Virus record (IMG/VR): IMGVR_UViG_3300036790_000231
Location: 1 to 64,000 of that record
DNA: 64,000 nt
Reading direction: 5' to 3' (one strand)
Source: a virus
The notes beneath the pieces were generated by a model. The model did not search any database and was not told where the DNA came from. It saw only the letters and a list, made by a program, of their open reading frames with translations. The position numbers and the translations under genes are program-made. This document shows, piece by piece, positions 15,671-24,100 of the stretch; the stretch's first letter is position 1; each line of letters begins with the position of its first letter.

Positions 15671-17448
15671 CGAGGGTTATCCTGATATTCCTTTTCCCAC
15701 TTACTCATCTGTCTTGACAATCTCTCACAATCAAGATGATAATTATCTCTCAATCCCTTAAGTTTTTTAATAATTTTCATGAATGCGAACTCTTTATTAC
15801 CAAATTCGATCACTTGCGAATCAGCCGCAGTAGATTTATCGCGATAATCATTAGTTGTTTTAACTCCATCAATCATAGAAGGTATAGAACTATACACTTC
15901 TACTGCTCTACCAGTTTTAAGCTTAGTTATATCCCCTAACTTATCTTCTTCCTCAGATATGAGCCAGTTCGTTCTAACCTCACATGCATGAAATCTAGCA
16001 TGAAGAGAATATATTTCATCCCTAGAACATTTAGAAACATCATTAGGAAGTCTAGGAGGTTCTCCTCCAATTTCGTCAGGTATAGGAAGATTCTCTTTAG
16101 AGATAATTTCCATTGCCTTAGAAACATTTTTGGGTTCACGCTGAGCAACTGCTTCATGAGCGGCTTGAGCAATAGTCCTATCTTCTACGGGAGTCTCAAT
16201 GACTTGAGACTGAGCTTCTTTTTCAGCAGCTTGCTGAGCTTCTAAAAGCATTTGCTGAGGATCAAGAGCTGCTTGTGGCTGAGGCTGAGCAACTACTTTC
16301 TGTATTTCTGGAGTTAATGCTTGTACAAGTTGATCGGGAGGAATAACTTCTTTACCTGCATTCCCATCGGCCGCTTTCGCCGCATTAAGTTGCTCAAGAG
16401 AAATTTTTCCAGTGGGATTGGTAATCATCAAACGAAGCTCATTATCACCGATACTAGGAACTTCTTTTCTTCCTCTGCGATAAGCTTTCAAAGTTGGCCC
16501 AGTTAACAGAGACTCTAATGTCTCACGATCAGAAGATGAATTCATTTCCGTGCTATCAGATGAATCCAAACCAACATCTGCCTTAGTCACTAATTGAACT
16601 GGAGCTTGCGCTCCCATATCCATCCCTGCTATTGCTTCTTTTCCACCGATTTTAGATAGTTTAGTTTCAATCATTTCATCCTCTTTATTGACTTCAGCCG
16701 GTGGTCCATCTGGATTAGCAATCATAAAATTTAATTTATCCGTATCAATTTTCTCTACTTCAACAAACTTTACACCATAATTTTCAAGAATAGAAAGATT
16801 GAGTTGATTAATTACTTCAGTGCGTTCTCCATCTTCCTCAATCGGCTTGGCTTTAGCTTTTTTCCCTTCTGGGCTCGTCTCAGGAGTTTGTACTCTGGCA
16901 AAAGCGCTGGCATTTTCTCCGGTTTCTTCTCCGGCCGTTTCCCCAGCAGGCATATTCTCATTTCCATTTTCCTGTAATGCTTGCTCATTCGTAGCTTGCG
17001 ATTCTTGTACCTGTGGGACTTCTTCCATTGCTTTTGCATTAGCTCTTCTTTCTTTCTCGGCTAAAAATGCTGCTCTCTGCTGTTCAACAGGAGGAGTAGC
17101 AACGTATTTATCAAGACCTGTAATCAAATTCTCTAATATGGCATCTGAAACTGTAGTAAGATCAATACCAGAATCATTAGTTGCTTGCTGAACTGGTTCT
17201 GGCTGCGGGATCGGCGCGGCAGGTGGTTGTTGATCTACCTCAGCCAAAAACAGAAGAGCCATGACATTCTCAGATTTATTGCCTGACTTGGCTGCATTCC
17301 TGGCAGCTGCGACTAATTGGAGAGCATCCTGCATGCGTCTCTCGGGCTCAGGAGGCGGCACATTGCCTGGGCTCTCGTATAAGCCTCGCTGAAGCGATTC
17401 GATGAGAATAGCTTTTGCTTGTTCATCATTTAATGTTATTTCAGTCAT
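15667..17448 (-). CDS. Large Gln/Pro-rich protein, unknown
   Basis: 593 residues. The first 460 or so are low-complexity and acidic, rich in Gln, Pro, Glu and Ala, with short repeated phrases such as LNFMIANPDGPP and LRLMITNPTGK that look like two copies of one 50-residue unit. The C-terminal 130 residues are a helical domain: LPNDVSKCSRDEIYSLHARF, then coiled-coil-like stretches ending CERLSRQMSKWEKEY. Phage proteins with this C-terminal domain occur in replication regions. No enzymatic motif is visible. Neighbours are the Cas4-like nuclease and RusA, so a part in recombination or replication is plausible. Confidence 0.65.
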   Translation of the reverse strand: MTEITLNDEQAKAILIESLQRGLYESPGNVPPPEPERRMQDALQLVAAARNAAKSGNKSENVMALLFLAEVDQQPPAAPIPQPEPVQQATNDSGIDLTTVSDAILENLITGLDKYVATPPVEQQRAAFLAEKERRANAKAMEEVPQVQESQATNEQALQENGNENMPAGETAGEETGENASAFARVQTPETSPEGKKAKAKPIEEDGERTEVINQLNLSILENYGVKFVEVEKIDTDKLNFMIANPDGPPAEVNKEDEMIETKLSKIGGKEAIAGMDMGAQAPVQLVTKADVGLDSSDSTEMNSSSDRETLESLLTGPTLKAYRRGRKEVPSIGDNELRLMITNPTGKISLEQLNAAKAADGNAGKEVIPPDQLVQALTPEIQKVVAQPQPQAALDPQQMLLEAQQAAEKEAQSQVIETPVEDRTIAQAAHEAVAQREPKNVSKAMEIISKENLPIPDEIGGEPPRLPNDVSKCSRDEIYSLHARFHACEVRTNWLISEEEDKLGDITKLKTGRAVEVYSSIPSMIDGVKTTNDYRDKSTAADSQVIEFGNKEFAFMKIIKKLKGLRDNYHLDCERLSRQMSKWEKEYQDNPR

Positions 17449-17557
17449 GAATTTTTCCTCTATCTAAAATCTTATGAATTCTTATCTCCAAAATTTCTCC
17501 TATCCTACTTTGATGTAGAAAAGGCTGTCCATTTTTAACCTTATATATTCCTATCAT
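17441..17557 (-). CDS. 38-residue GIY-like mini-ORF
   Basis: Starts MIGIYKVKNGQPFLHQS and ends HKILDRGKIHD. The layout echoes the core of GIY-YIG nucleases (GIYKIxN ... YIGQS ... H..L..GKHxN), but the YIG triad is replaced by FLH and the length is too short for a full nuclease. The stop overlaps the start of the 593-residue gene by eight bases. It could be a decayed homing endonuclease or a coincidence. Confidence 0.35.
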   Translation of the reverse strand: MIGIYKVKNGQPFLHQSRIGEILEIRIHKILDRGKIHD

Positions 17558-17576
17558 ATTATTTAATCTTTCTTGT

Positions 17577-17693
17577 TTATAAAGTATTTATATAAAGTTC
17601 TATACTTTTTATATTTACTGATGGAGCTTTGTGATCAAGTAAATGTTCTAATTTTGTTTTTATATGTTTTTCTAACTTTATTTTATCGTTCAT
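17577..17693 (-). CDS. 38-residue coupled protein, unknown
   Basis: Begins MNDKIKLEKHIKTKLEHLLD at an ATG overlapping the TGA of the Cas4-like nuclease gene (ATGA). It is mainly helical and charged, with a short C-terminal KSIELYINTL. It sits in an apparent gap. No family recognised. Confidence 0.5.
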   Translation of the reverse strand: MNDKIKLEKHIKTKLEHLLDHKAPSVNIKSIELYINTL

Positions 17694-18733
17694 TTCCCCT
17701 CCCAAAATTCCAAGACTGCCTTACGAGTTTTCTCAAAGTCATAATCAGGTCTAATAGTTTGGTTGTGTTTAATTAAGTTTGATTTTGATAAGCTAGTTAC
17801 TTTTTCTTTATAATCAATTTTACATATTGATTTCTTTAAATCACACCATTTACACGGGTCGACTGACCACTTTGCAGATTGACCCTCAAGTACATGAGGA
17901 GGTATTTTATCTTCAAGAAAATATTGTTTCCATTTAGCTAACTTTTCACTACCAGATTTATAAAACGTAGGATCATATTTAGCATAATATGAAACAGTAT
18001 TCAACGGTTCCTCACGTGGTGCATATATCAAAGTTCCACTATCGGGAGGTTCAACTGAAATTAAAACTCCATCGCATTCTCCATCATGCTTATGATTACA
18101 TTTAAATTTTTTATTCATGATGGTTCCACTAATTCTACACACCATAGCTGATGGTGTAAAAGGCATATCATGTGCTCTACATATATAAAGTTTAAGCTGA
18201 CGCATATACTTGGTATGAGACATGGGTACATTACCAGGATCAGACTTCATATTTTCTACCTTTTCCATCGAGGTAGTCTTAATCTCTACAACATGAGCCT
18301 TCTTAGTAAAACGTGGAAGTATGATTGCATCAGGAGAACCAGTTAACCATATATTTGAGTCTTCAAAACTTGTTTGAAAGTCATCATCACCAGTTACATC
18401 GGCCGAAAGTAGAATCCCATGACGGCTCAATCTTTCAACGAATCTATGCTCAATATCCAATCCCTGATCGAATAGCATTCGGACTCTTGGCTCACGAGGT
18501 TTTTCTTCATATGGATCTAATAACCCATATACTTGCGCACGTCCGCAAACAAGATCATCTTCACCCGGAAATTGTGAGCCATGCATACTTAGATGCCAGC
18601 TTCTTCCATGAGGATTTTGAATCTCCTCTTTCCATCTCTTTTTCTCATCGAATTCATATGCCTCAAGCAAAGCACCTTCAAATACCGTTGAATTATTTAA
18701 CTCTCCCCATAGTGCTTCGCGAGTCATTCCCAT
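17690..18733 (-). CDS. Cas4/RecB-like PD-(D/E)XK exonuclease
   Basis: 347 residues. The nuclease core is WLTGSPDAIILP (Asp135) followed by HVVEIKTTS (Glu150 and Lys152). A cysteine at LVCGRAQVYG (Cys63) and three near the end in DPCKWCDLKKSIC would make the four-cysteine iron-sulfur cluster of Cas4/AddB-type nucleases. Such phage enzymes resect DNA ends for recombination. The RecA-like ATPase lies about 0.9 kb upstream in the same operon, which fits a shared recombination job. The ATG at 18733 overlaps the upstream stop (TAATG). Confidence 0.8.
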   Translation of the reverse strand: MGMTREALWGELNNSTVFEGALLEAYEFDEKKRWKEEIQNPHGRSWHLSMHGSQFPGEDDLVCGRAQVYGLLDPYEEKPREPRVRMLFDQGLDIEHRFVERLSRHGILLSADVTGDDDFQTSFEDSNIWLTGSPDAIILPRFTKKAHVVEIKTTSMEKVENMKSDPGNVPMSHTKYMRQLKLYICRAHDMPFTPSAMVCRISGTIMNKKFKCNHKHDGECDGVLISVEPPDSGTLIYAPREEPLNTVSYYAKYDPTFYKSGSEKLAKWKQYFLEDKIPPHVLEGQSAKWSVDPCKWCDLKKSICKIDYKEKVTSLSKSNLIKHNQTIRPDYDFEKTRKAVLEFWEGK

Positions 18734-18909
18734 TATATTACCGCCGACTTACAAGCTATTCTAAACTCTGCCGCACCAAAATTTTCTATTCCAGATATAT
18801 TACAGTCCCACTCATTTTCATATGCAAATTTTAATCTATCCAAGAACTCATAAATTTGCATATCGTCTAAATCTATTAATTTATTAAATATATAATCTAC
18901 TTTTTCCAT
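18733..18909 (-). CDS. 58-residue coupled protein, unknown
   Basis: An ORF in an apparent gap: MEKVDYIFNKLIDLDDMQIY, then FLDRLKFAYENEWDCNISG and FRIACKSAV. It looks like a helical, soluble protein. Its TAA overlaps the start of the Cas4-like nuclease (TAATG). It is flanked on both sides by copies of the nuclease gene start (see 18897-18944), suggesting it entered with a duplication. Confidence 0.55.
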   Translation of the reverse strand: MEKVDYIFNKLIDLDDMQIYEFLDRLKFAYENEWDCNISGIENFGAAEFRIACKSAVI

Positions 18910-18944
18910 TTAGCTCCCCATAGTGCGCTTCTACTCATTCCCAT
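18897..18944 (-). repeat. Duplicated start of the Cas4-like gene
   Basis: Read on the minus strand, this stretch begins ATGGGAATGA and continues with GCACTATGGGGAG, the same blocks as the first 31 bases of the nuclease gene (18703-18733), with eight differing bases between the blocks. It encodes MGMSRSALWGAKWKK then stop, against MGMTREALWGEL for the intact gene. It has its own TAATG junction with the upstream gene. It is best read as the original start left behind, or a copy made, when the 58-residue ORF was inserted. Confidence 0.55.
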
Positions 18945-19192
18945 TATTTTGCCTCTATAACTTTTGCCAACCTTAAAATTCCTTCACAAATATTTACTTT
19001 TATTGATCCATTTCCAGTTATTATTTGCTTAGGACATAAAATGTTGTCTTCACTATCTTTGAGAGGTTTCATCTTTAAATCTCTATTTGAAAACTCTTCT
19101 CCAAACGAACAAAGATAAACAGGATTAAGAGCCTCTAGCTCGCTCATAACCTCTCCACATTTATCACAAATAAAACAAATATATTTTTTCAT
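18944..19192 (-). CDS. Small zinc-ribbon protein
   Basis: 82 residues from the ATG that overlaps the stop of the SLOG frame (ATGA); an ATG six bases earlier is possible. MKKYICFICDKCGEVMSELE gives a C-x2-C-x2-C cluster, with further Cys in VYLCSF, ILCPKQ and NICEG. The later cysteines are spaced as in a two-site zinc protein. Function unknown. Confidence 0.6.
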   Translation of the reverse strand: MKKYICFICDKCGEVMSELEALNPVYLCSFGEEFSNRDLKMKPLKDSEDNILCPKQIITGNGSIKVNICEGILRLAKVIEAK

Positions 19193-19548
19193 GACCATCT
19201 CCCTTCCAAAAATACGTGTGTCTCAATTTCTCGTATTTCGACTTCTCTAATTGTATGTTGATTACCCTTTGAGTGGGGATTGCTCATTAAAGCATATACA
19301 ATATCTGGCTTACCCTTGTCTAACATTTCTATATTCCTTTTTGGTCCTGCTGCGTTCCCATATAATCCCCATTTAGCTGGAAAAGAATCAATTTTAATAC
19401 CTTTTTATTTAGCTAATTTTTCTGCAATTTCATCTGCTCCAGCAGCATTTCCAGCAATTAATATATCTGTATTCTTCATCTGATTTATAATATCTTGAAT
19501 TGGACCACTATTTACCAAATCTCGACTACCGCAAATAAGAACTTTCAT
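19189..19548 (-). pseudogene. SLOG/DUF2493 protein with in-frame TAA
   Basis: The frame starts MKVLICGSRDLVNSGPIQDI and runs for 119 codons with one internal TAA at 19405-19407 (codon 48). Before it are the glycine motif CGSRD and IAGNAAGADEIAEKLAK. After it, in the same frame, come FPAKWGLYGNAAGPKRNIEM and DIVYALMSNPHSKGNQHT. These match the DUF2493 (YspA-like SLOG) family from end to end: GSRD, GARGAD, PA-x-W, AGPxRN-x-ML. SLOG proteins bind nucleotide-type ligands. One base change in an otherwise intact gene means a recent nonsense mutation, readthrough or a sequencing error. Both ends keep ATGA coupling to neighbours. Confidence 0.75.
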
Positions 19549-19652
19549 ATCATTCTCGATTTATATTTGTTACATTTAGTACATCTTTTAAATTGCCTAT
19601 TATCATATTGAAGATCAGACCATCTGCTCCATTTATGAAAACAAAATCTCAT
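19545..19652 (-). CDS. 35-residue zinc-knuckle protein
   Basis: MRFCFHKWSRWSDLQYDNRQ then FKRCTKCNKYKSRMI: a C-x-H pair and a C-x2-C pair, enough for one zinc site. Its ATG overlaps the TGA of the RecA-like gene (TGATG) and its own TGA overlaps the SLOG start (ATGA region). Phage proteins of this tiny C-x-H-x-W...C-x2-C type are common. No function is known to me. Confidence 0.55.
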   Translation of the reverse strand: MRFCFHKWSRWSDLQYDNRQFKRCTKCNKYKSRMI

Positions 19653-20746
19653 CAGTTTCCCGCTAACATCGCTGTTTTTATTATACCAGATAATTCCTCA
19701 TCGGCATCTATGAGCTGACGGAGTTGACGTTCTCCTTGTACTTTTCTACCTTCGGGAAGAGAATACCAACTACTTTTCTCGCCACTTTTTTGAGCGATTG
19801 CAGGCTGACCGACATGATGAGCAATATTTCCTTGTTTATCGAAATACATTGCTGCATCCATAAGCTCGAAAGTATGATCGAATTGGAATGTATGTAAATC
19901 CAGCCTCATATTCGCCTTTCTTAATGGTCTACAAATTCGGCTCTTATTAACTTCAACAACTATCTCTTGACCATCTGCCTCCTTCTGTCCACCAATTCCC
20001 ATAATTCCTTTCTCCTTCAATTTATCCTCAGTGGTGAGAAGGCCATCATCATCATAATAAAGCCATTTGGTCTTTTTGAAATGAATTGATAGAGAAGACT
20101 TATGCTCCGGATTACGACCACCAATAGCTTTAGTAGAATGAGTTTTCATATTTTCACTCTCATGATCAATCATTATAATTGCATTTTCATCCTTATCAAG
20201 AGCATCGTGAACATATCCCATACACTTCTTCCATACGCGAGCCTCTAAATTTACATCCCAATCACCAGGATCTTTAGCCAATCTATCTTGCGGCACTGCT
20301 TCAGATCGAGAATCCCAAATATGAACATGATTAGATTTTAAAAGAGTTTGAGTTTGAGCAGTTAAATCCTCAATAACATCAACCTCAACTACCAACATAG
20401 ATTCTATATCTACACCAAGAGATTTAGTAAAAACCGAATCATATTGCTTCTCTATATTGTAATAAACTGTTTTCAATCCATTGAGAAATTTGATATTTTT
20501 TAAATTTTGTGCAGATTTAATTACTTCCCATGCCATTAAACTCTTGGCGCTTGATGGCCCTCCCCAAAATCTAGAAAATCTTCCAAGAGGAATACCACCA
20601 GAAGTAATTCTCATCATTGCCGGACTAGCTAAAGGAATTCGATCAACAGGAGGTTGTTCACTGCCTAAATGAATTGTATCTTTTGAATATTTTTTTCTGA
20701 TCGCCGCAAGATCACGATCTAAATTCTCAGGTTCAACTGGCGACAT
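19652..20746 (-). CDS. RecA-like recombination ATPase
   Basis: 364 residues. After an N-terminal helix (LAAIRKKYSKDTIHLGSE), the core has RITSGGIPLGRFSRFWGGPS and the Walker A loop GGPSSAKS (62-69). That loop lacks the usual GK(T/S) glycine (Ala67). A Walker B-like strand AIIMIDHESEN follows. RecA-type proteins pair homologous strands; phage forms act in recombination-dependent replication. The Cas4-like nuclease downstream could prepare its substrate. The length fits bacterial RecA, but similarity is mostly to the core, so it may be a UvsX/RecA-like variant or a RadA-type loader. Confidence 0.75.
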   Translation of the reverse strand: MSPVEPENLDRDLAAIRKKYSKDTIHLGSEQPPVDRIPLASPAMMRITSGGIPLGRFSRFWGGPSSAKSLMAWEVIKSAQNLKNIKFLNGLKTVYYNIEKQYDSVFTKSLGVDIESMLVVEVDVIEDLTAQTQTLLKSNHVHIWDSRSEAVPQDRLAKDPGDWDVNLEARVWKKCMGYVHDALDKDENAIIMIDHESENMKTHSTKAIGGRNPEHKSSLSIHFKKTKWLYYDDDGLLTTEDKLKEKGIMGIGGQKEADGQEIVVEVNKSRICRPLRKANMRLDLHTFQFDHTFELMDAAMYFDKQGNIAHHVGQPAIAQKSGEKSSWYSLPEGRKVQGERQLRQLIDADEELSGIIKTAMLAGN

Positions 20747-20873
20747 ACATCCTCATCATCTGTTTCGGATAATACTTTCCAATCGGTTTACATTTAGGAC
20801 ACCAAAAATAATTCTCCATCCATCCCTTAGTCTTCATATTACATAAATGCCCGTTAGGACAAATACCTTTCAT
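20733..20873 (-). CDS. 46-residue zinc-ribbon protein
   Basis: MKGICPNGHLCNMKTKGWME, then YFWCPKCKPIGKYYPK: C-x4-H-x-C and C-x2-C form a plausible zinc ribbon. The ATG overlaps the upstream TGA (ATGA), and its own stop lies inside the first codons of the RecA-like gene. It fills an apparent gap. The role is unknown. Confidence 0.55.
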   Translation of the reverse strand: MKGICPNGHLCNMKTKGWMENYFWCPKCKPIGKYYPKQMMRMYVAS

Positions 20874-21133
20874 GAATGTGGCTCAATTTTTGTTCTTCCT
20901 CTATTGTAATGAGGAATTGGGTCTTTAATAAATCTTCCGTCATTTCCTATCGCTATAACCCTATATCGAGGCCAATCTAGATCCCCATATGATTCATCCA
21001 TCTCTTCTAATAACTCTACAAAATTCTTCTGCCACTCATCAGGCATAGACTGTAAAACGGATCTTGGAAGACATAGATAGTTTGCATAAGTTAAACTGAA
21101 CCATGTATGAATTGCCTCAAAATCATCAGCCAT
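20870..21133 (-). CDS. Conserved phage protein (LPRSVLQSMPDEWQ family)
   Basis: 87 residues from the ATG at 21133, which has GGAG nine bases upstream; a longer in-frame start at 21169 lies inside the polymerase gene. The segment AIHTWFSLTYANYLCLPRSV, then LQSMPDEWQKNFVELLEEMD and DPIPHYNRGRT, is a pattern I know from many actinobacteriophage replication regions, always unannotated. It overlaps the end of dnaE by eight bases. Its constant company with replication genes suggests an accessory role there, but this is inference. Confidence 0.65.
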   Translation of the reverse strand: MADDFEAIHTWFSLTYANYLCLPRSVLQSMPDEWQKNFVELLEEMDESYGDLDWPRYRVIAIGNDGRFIKDPIPHYNRGRTKIEPHS

Positions 21134-24100
21134 CAGACTGCTCCATTTCTTGTGCAAACTCCTCAACATTCATCATCATATTGACAATAATTCCTCTCGA
21201 ATCTTTTCTGCCCCTAACCATTACTGCACTTCCGTTATAAAGCATTTCTTTATATTGTTGATATTGACCAGGAAAGATAGTAAGATTGAAGTTATCAAAT
21301 CCAAGACCAATCTTCGCAAATGCCATCTCTTGTCCTGGATTCCTACCATTTTTAGTCTTAATTTTCTTTACTTCGGTTATTTGACCGCCGATAATAGCAT
21401 CCTCGCCGACCTCCAGTTCATCGTATTCAGCCTCAGAATGCGTTTTTTCAATCACCAATTCCTCATAATCACCGAGGGTCCCACCTGGGCTCAGGGCCAT
21501 ACCAAGTAATTGCATCTCAGCTTCTGCTTTTTCTTTATTGCTCCATCCCGCGCGGCCTCCCAACGAATCCAAAGCTCCTACTTTCAACAATGCTTCTCTG
21601 ACTTTTTTGTTGCATTTAGAATATTTCGCATTGGTACGTTTCTCAAAATCTTCATACGAAACAAATGGACGATGTTCTATTATCCAATCAGCCGCTGTCT
21701 CGCCAACTCCCTTTATACCAATAAGTCCATAACGTAGAGCATTATTATCAAAATCAGGTGTGTAATCTGATCCAGATATATTTACATCAGGAGGTAAAAT
21801 ACTAATACCAAAATCTCTAGCCTCACGGATTGCGCGCAAAGATTCCTTTGGTTCTAATGACATAATTACAGAATATGTATCCATTGGATAATAAAACTTT
21901 AACCATGCATCCTGATAACTTTGAAGGCTATACCCACTTGCATGACCGCGATTGAATGAATTGTGAGAAACAATTTCATTGGCTATGAAATTATGCTCAT
22001 AACTATCCATTTCTATATCAAATGTTGGCTCTATATCATATTTTTCTATAGAAATTATTTTATCTAATTCAGTTGGTCTGCCCTTTGTCCAACGTCTTTT
22101 TCTATCACCTTTTCGATAATCATATTTCTTATGACAAGAGTTACAAAAATGTTTTATATTTTCAGGAGAATTGTATCGTTTGATATCTCCATTGAATTCA
22201 TCCAAAAATTTTAAATGAGCAAACTCTAAGTCGTGCTTTTCTTCTTCTCCAATTTGCCCACAATTCTCACAAATTCCCCTAGATCTGTCGGATACTATTT
22301 TTTTAGTTTCATTTAAATATGAGTGTCTACCATCTATCCAACCAGGATTATCTTCTCCATTGGGAGTGCCTTCCCCTTCGTAAGATTTTCCTATTCCACG
22401 GTTCACCAATCCTCTAGCTACATATTTCTGTAATTCTTTTTCCCCCATTGTTATCAAATAATCATCAACAGTTAATTCTTTTATTTCCTTATATCCATCA
22501 TTAGTTAATAATCTATGATTATCTGTAGCTTTTATAAATTTGCCGCTTTGAAGAATTACTTTATATGTTTCTCTAAATCCACTAAACCATATATTTTTTG
22601 CTATTGCCGGCCTTATTCTGCCATCAGAATCCATTGCTAATAATTTAGCTCCCTTCCATCTAAGCTTTTTACCAATAGACTCTTTAGAATGCCAGTTATA
22701 ATATAATTGTTCAGCAGTAATATTAGGACTTTTATCATATCTACCCGATCCAGCTCTAATTAATTCCGTATCTCCTGAGATACAATAATCACAATATGGT
22801 TCAATTTCACTAAATAAAACTTCAGCTTTTTCTAGTCCAACATGCTCAGAAGCCTTTTCTACAAACTCTTTTTTATGTTTATCAAGAGCTTCCTTAGCTT
22901 TTCCTCCACGTTCACGATAAAGCTTAGCAATAATCTTTCTAATACCATCTGCTTGTCCTGGAGTATATTCTGCCAAAGTCTCAAATAGTTCCATAACCTG
23001 CTCTTGAAATGCAATTACTCCATATGTGTCATCAAGAATATCTATCAATGTATCTGGTATTTCATATTCCTCTTCTTCATTCTTCCTATCAGCAAAGTGA
23101 AAAGGCCCTTGCGCTCCCATTGGACCAGGACGATAAAGTGCATTGATCGCTGCTAAATGAACTATATTGTCTGGCTTAGCTCTTTTTATAAAATTAGTAA
23201 TACCATTGTTAGAAAATTGGTTAACTCCTAATGTCAATCCATTACTAAGAGATTTCATAACTTTGGACTCCGCCGCATAAGGATCTTTCAAAACAGGCAA
23301 ATTATCTATATCTACAACCTCTCCAGTACGCTCAAAAACTAAATCAATAATCATTTGCTGTTGATCCATACCAGTCAATCCAAGAGCATCAACCTTCACA
23401 AATCCAAAGTCATCAACAATAGAAAGACGCGGTGTCTCTGACCAAGCAGTTCTAAATCCTTCTTCATTCTCTCCCGCACGAATAGTTGGTATATGATCTG
23501 TAACGGCAGTAGGTGTGATAACCACAGCCGCCGCGTGCTTGCTTATGGTTTTAATAAATGGATCTCCACCATTCTCTAATCTAACTGCATGCATCCAAGC
23601 TACAGGATATTTTTGACTCCATTGCATCAATTGAGGTATCCTATTTTTCATCTCTTCTAAATCAGAATCATGAGTAGGATCTATCAGTCCTGAATCTTTA
23701 TGGCAAATCTTAGAAATCTCCTCATCAGGATCTGATTTGAATCCATACAAAGTCTTAGTAATAGATTTCAAAGCAGCAACAGGAGTAAATCTCTGCTGAG
23801 CCATGATGTCTGCAACCTTCTCACGTCCATACTTTCTTACCAAATATTCCTTAGCAATCTTACGTCCATTGCCTGCTTTCTCCAAAGTAGGAAAATCGAT
23901 ATCAATATCGGGTAATCCCTTACGTTCTGGGTTCAAGAACCGCTCGAACTTGAGCTTATAAGGAATTGGATCAAGAGTGGTAATTCGGGAGAGATAACAT
24001 ACAAGAGAACCTGCTGCTGAACCTCTTCCATTACTCAACCTCATCGGCCGCTTTTTGGCCGGAGTTGGGTCATCAGGAGTTGGTGGTAATGGTGCATCAC

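Noticed and set aside
16820-17191. 123-codon plus-strand ORF
   Set aside because: Antisense shadow of the Gln/Pro-rich 593-residue gene.
19405-19407. Genome-wide reassignment of TAA as sense
   Set aside because: Many normal genes here end with TAA at coupled junctions, for example terS, nrdJ and thyX.
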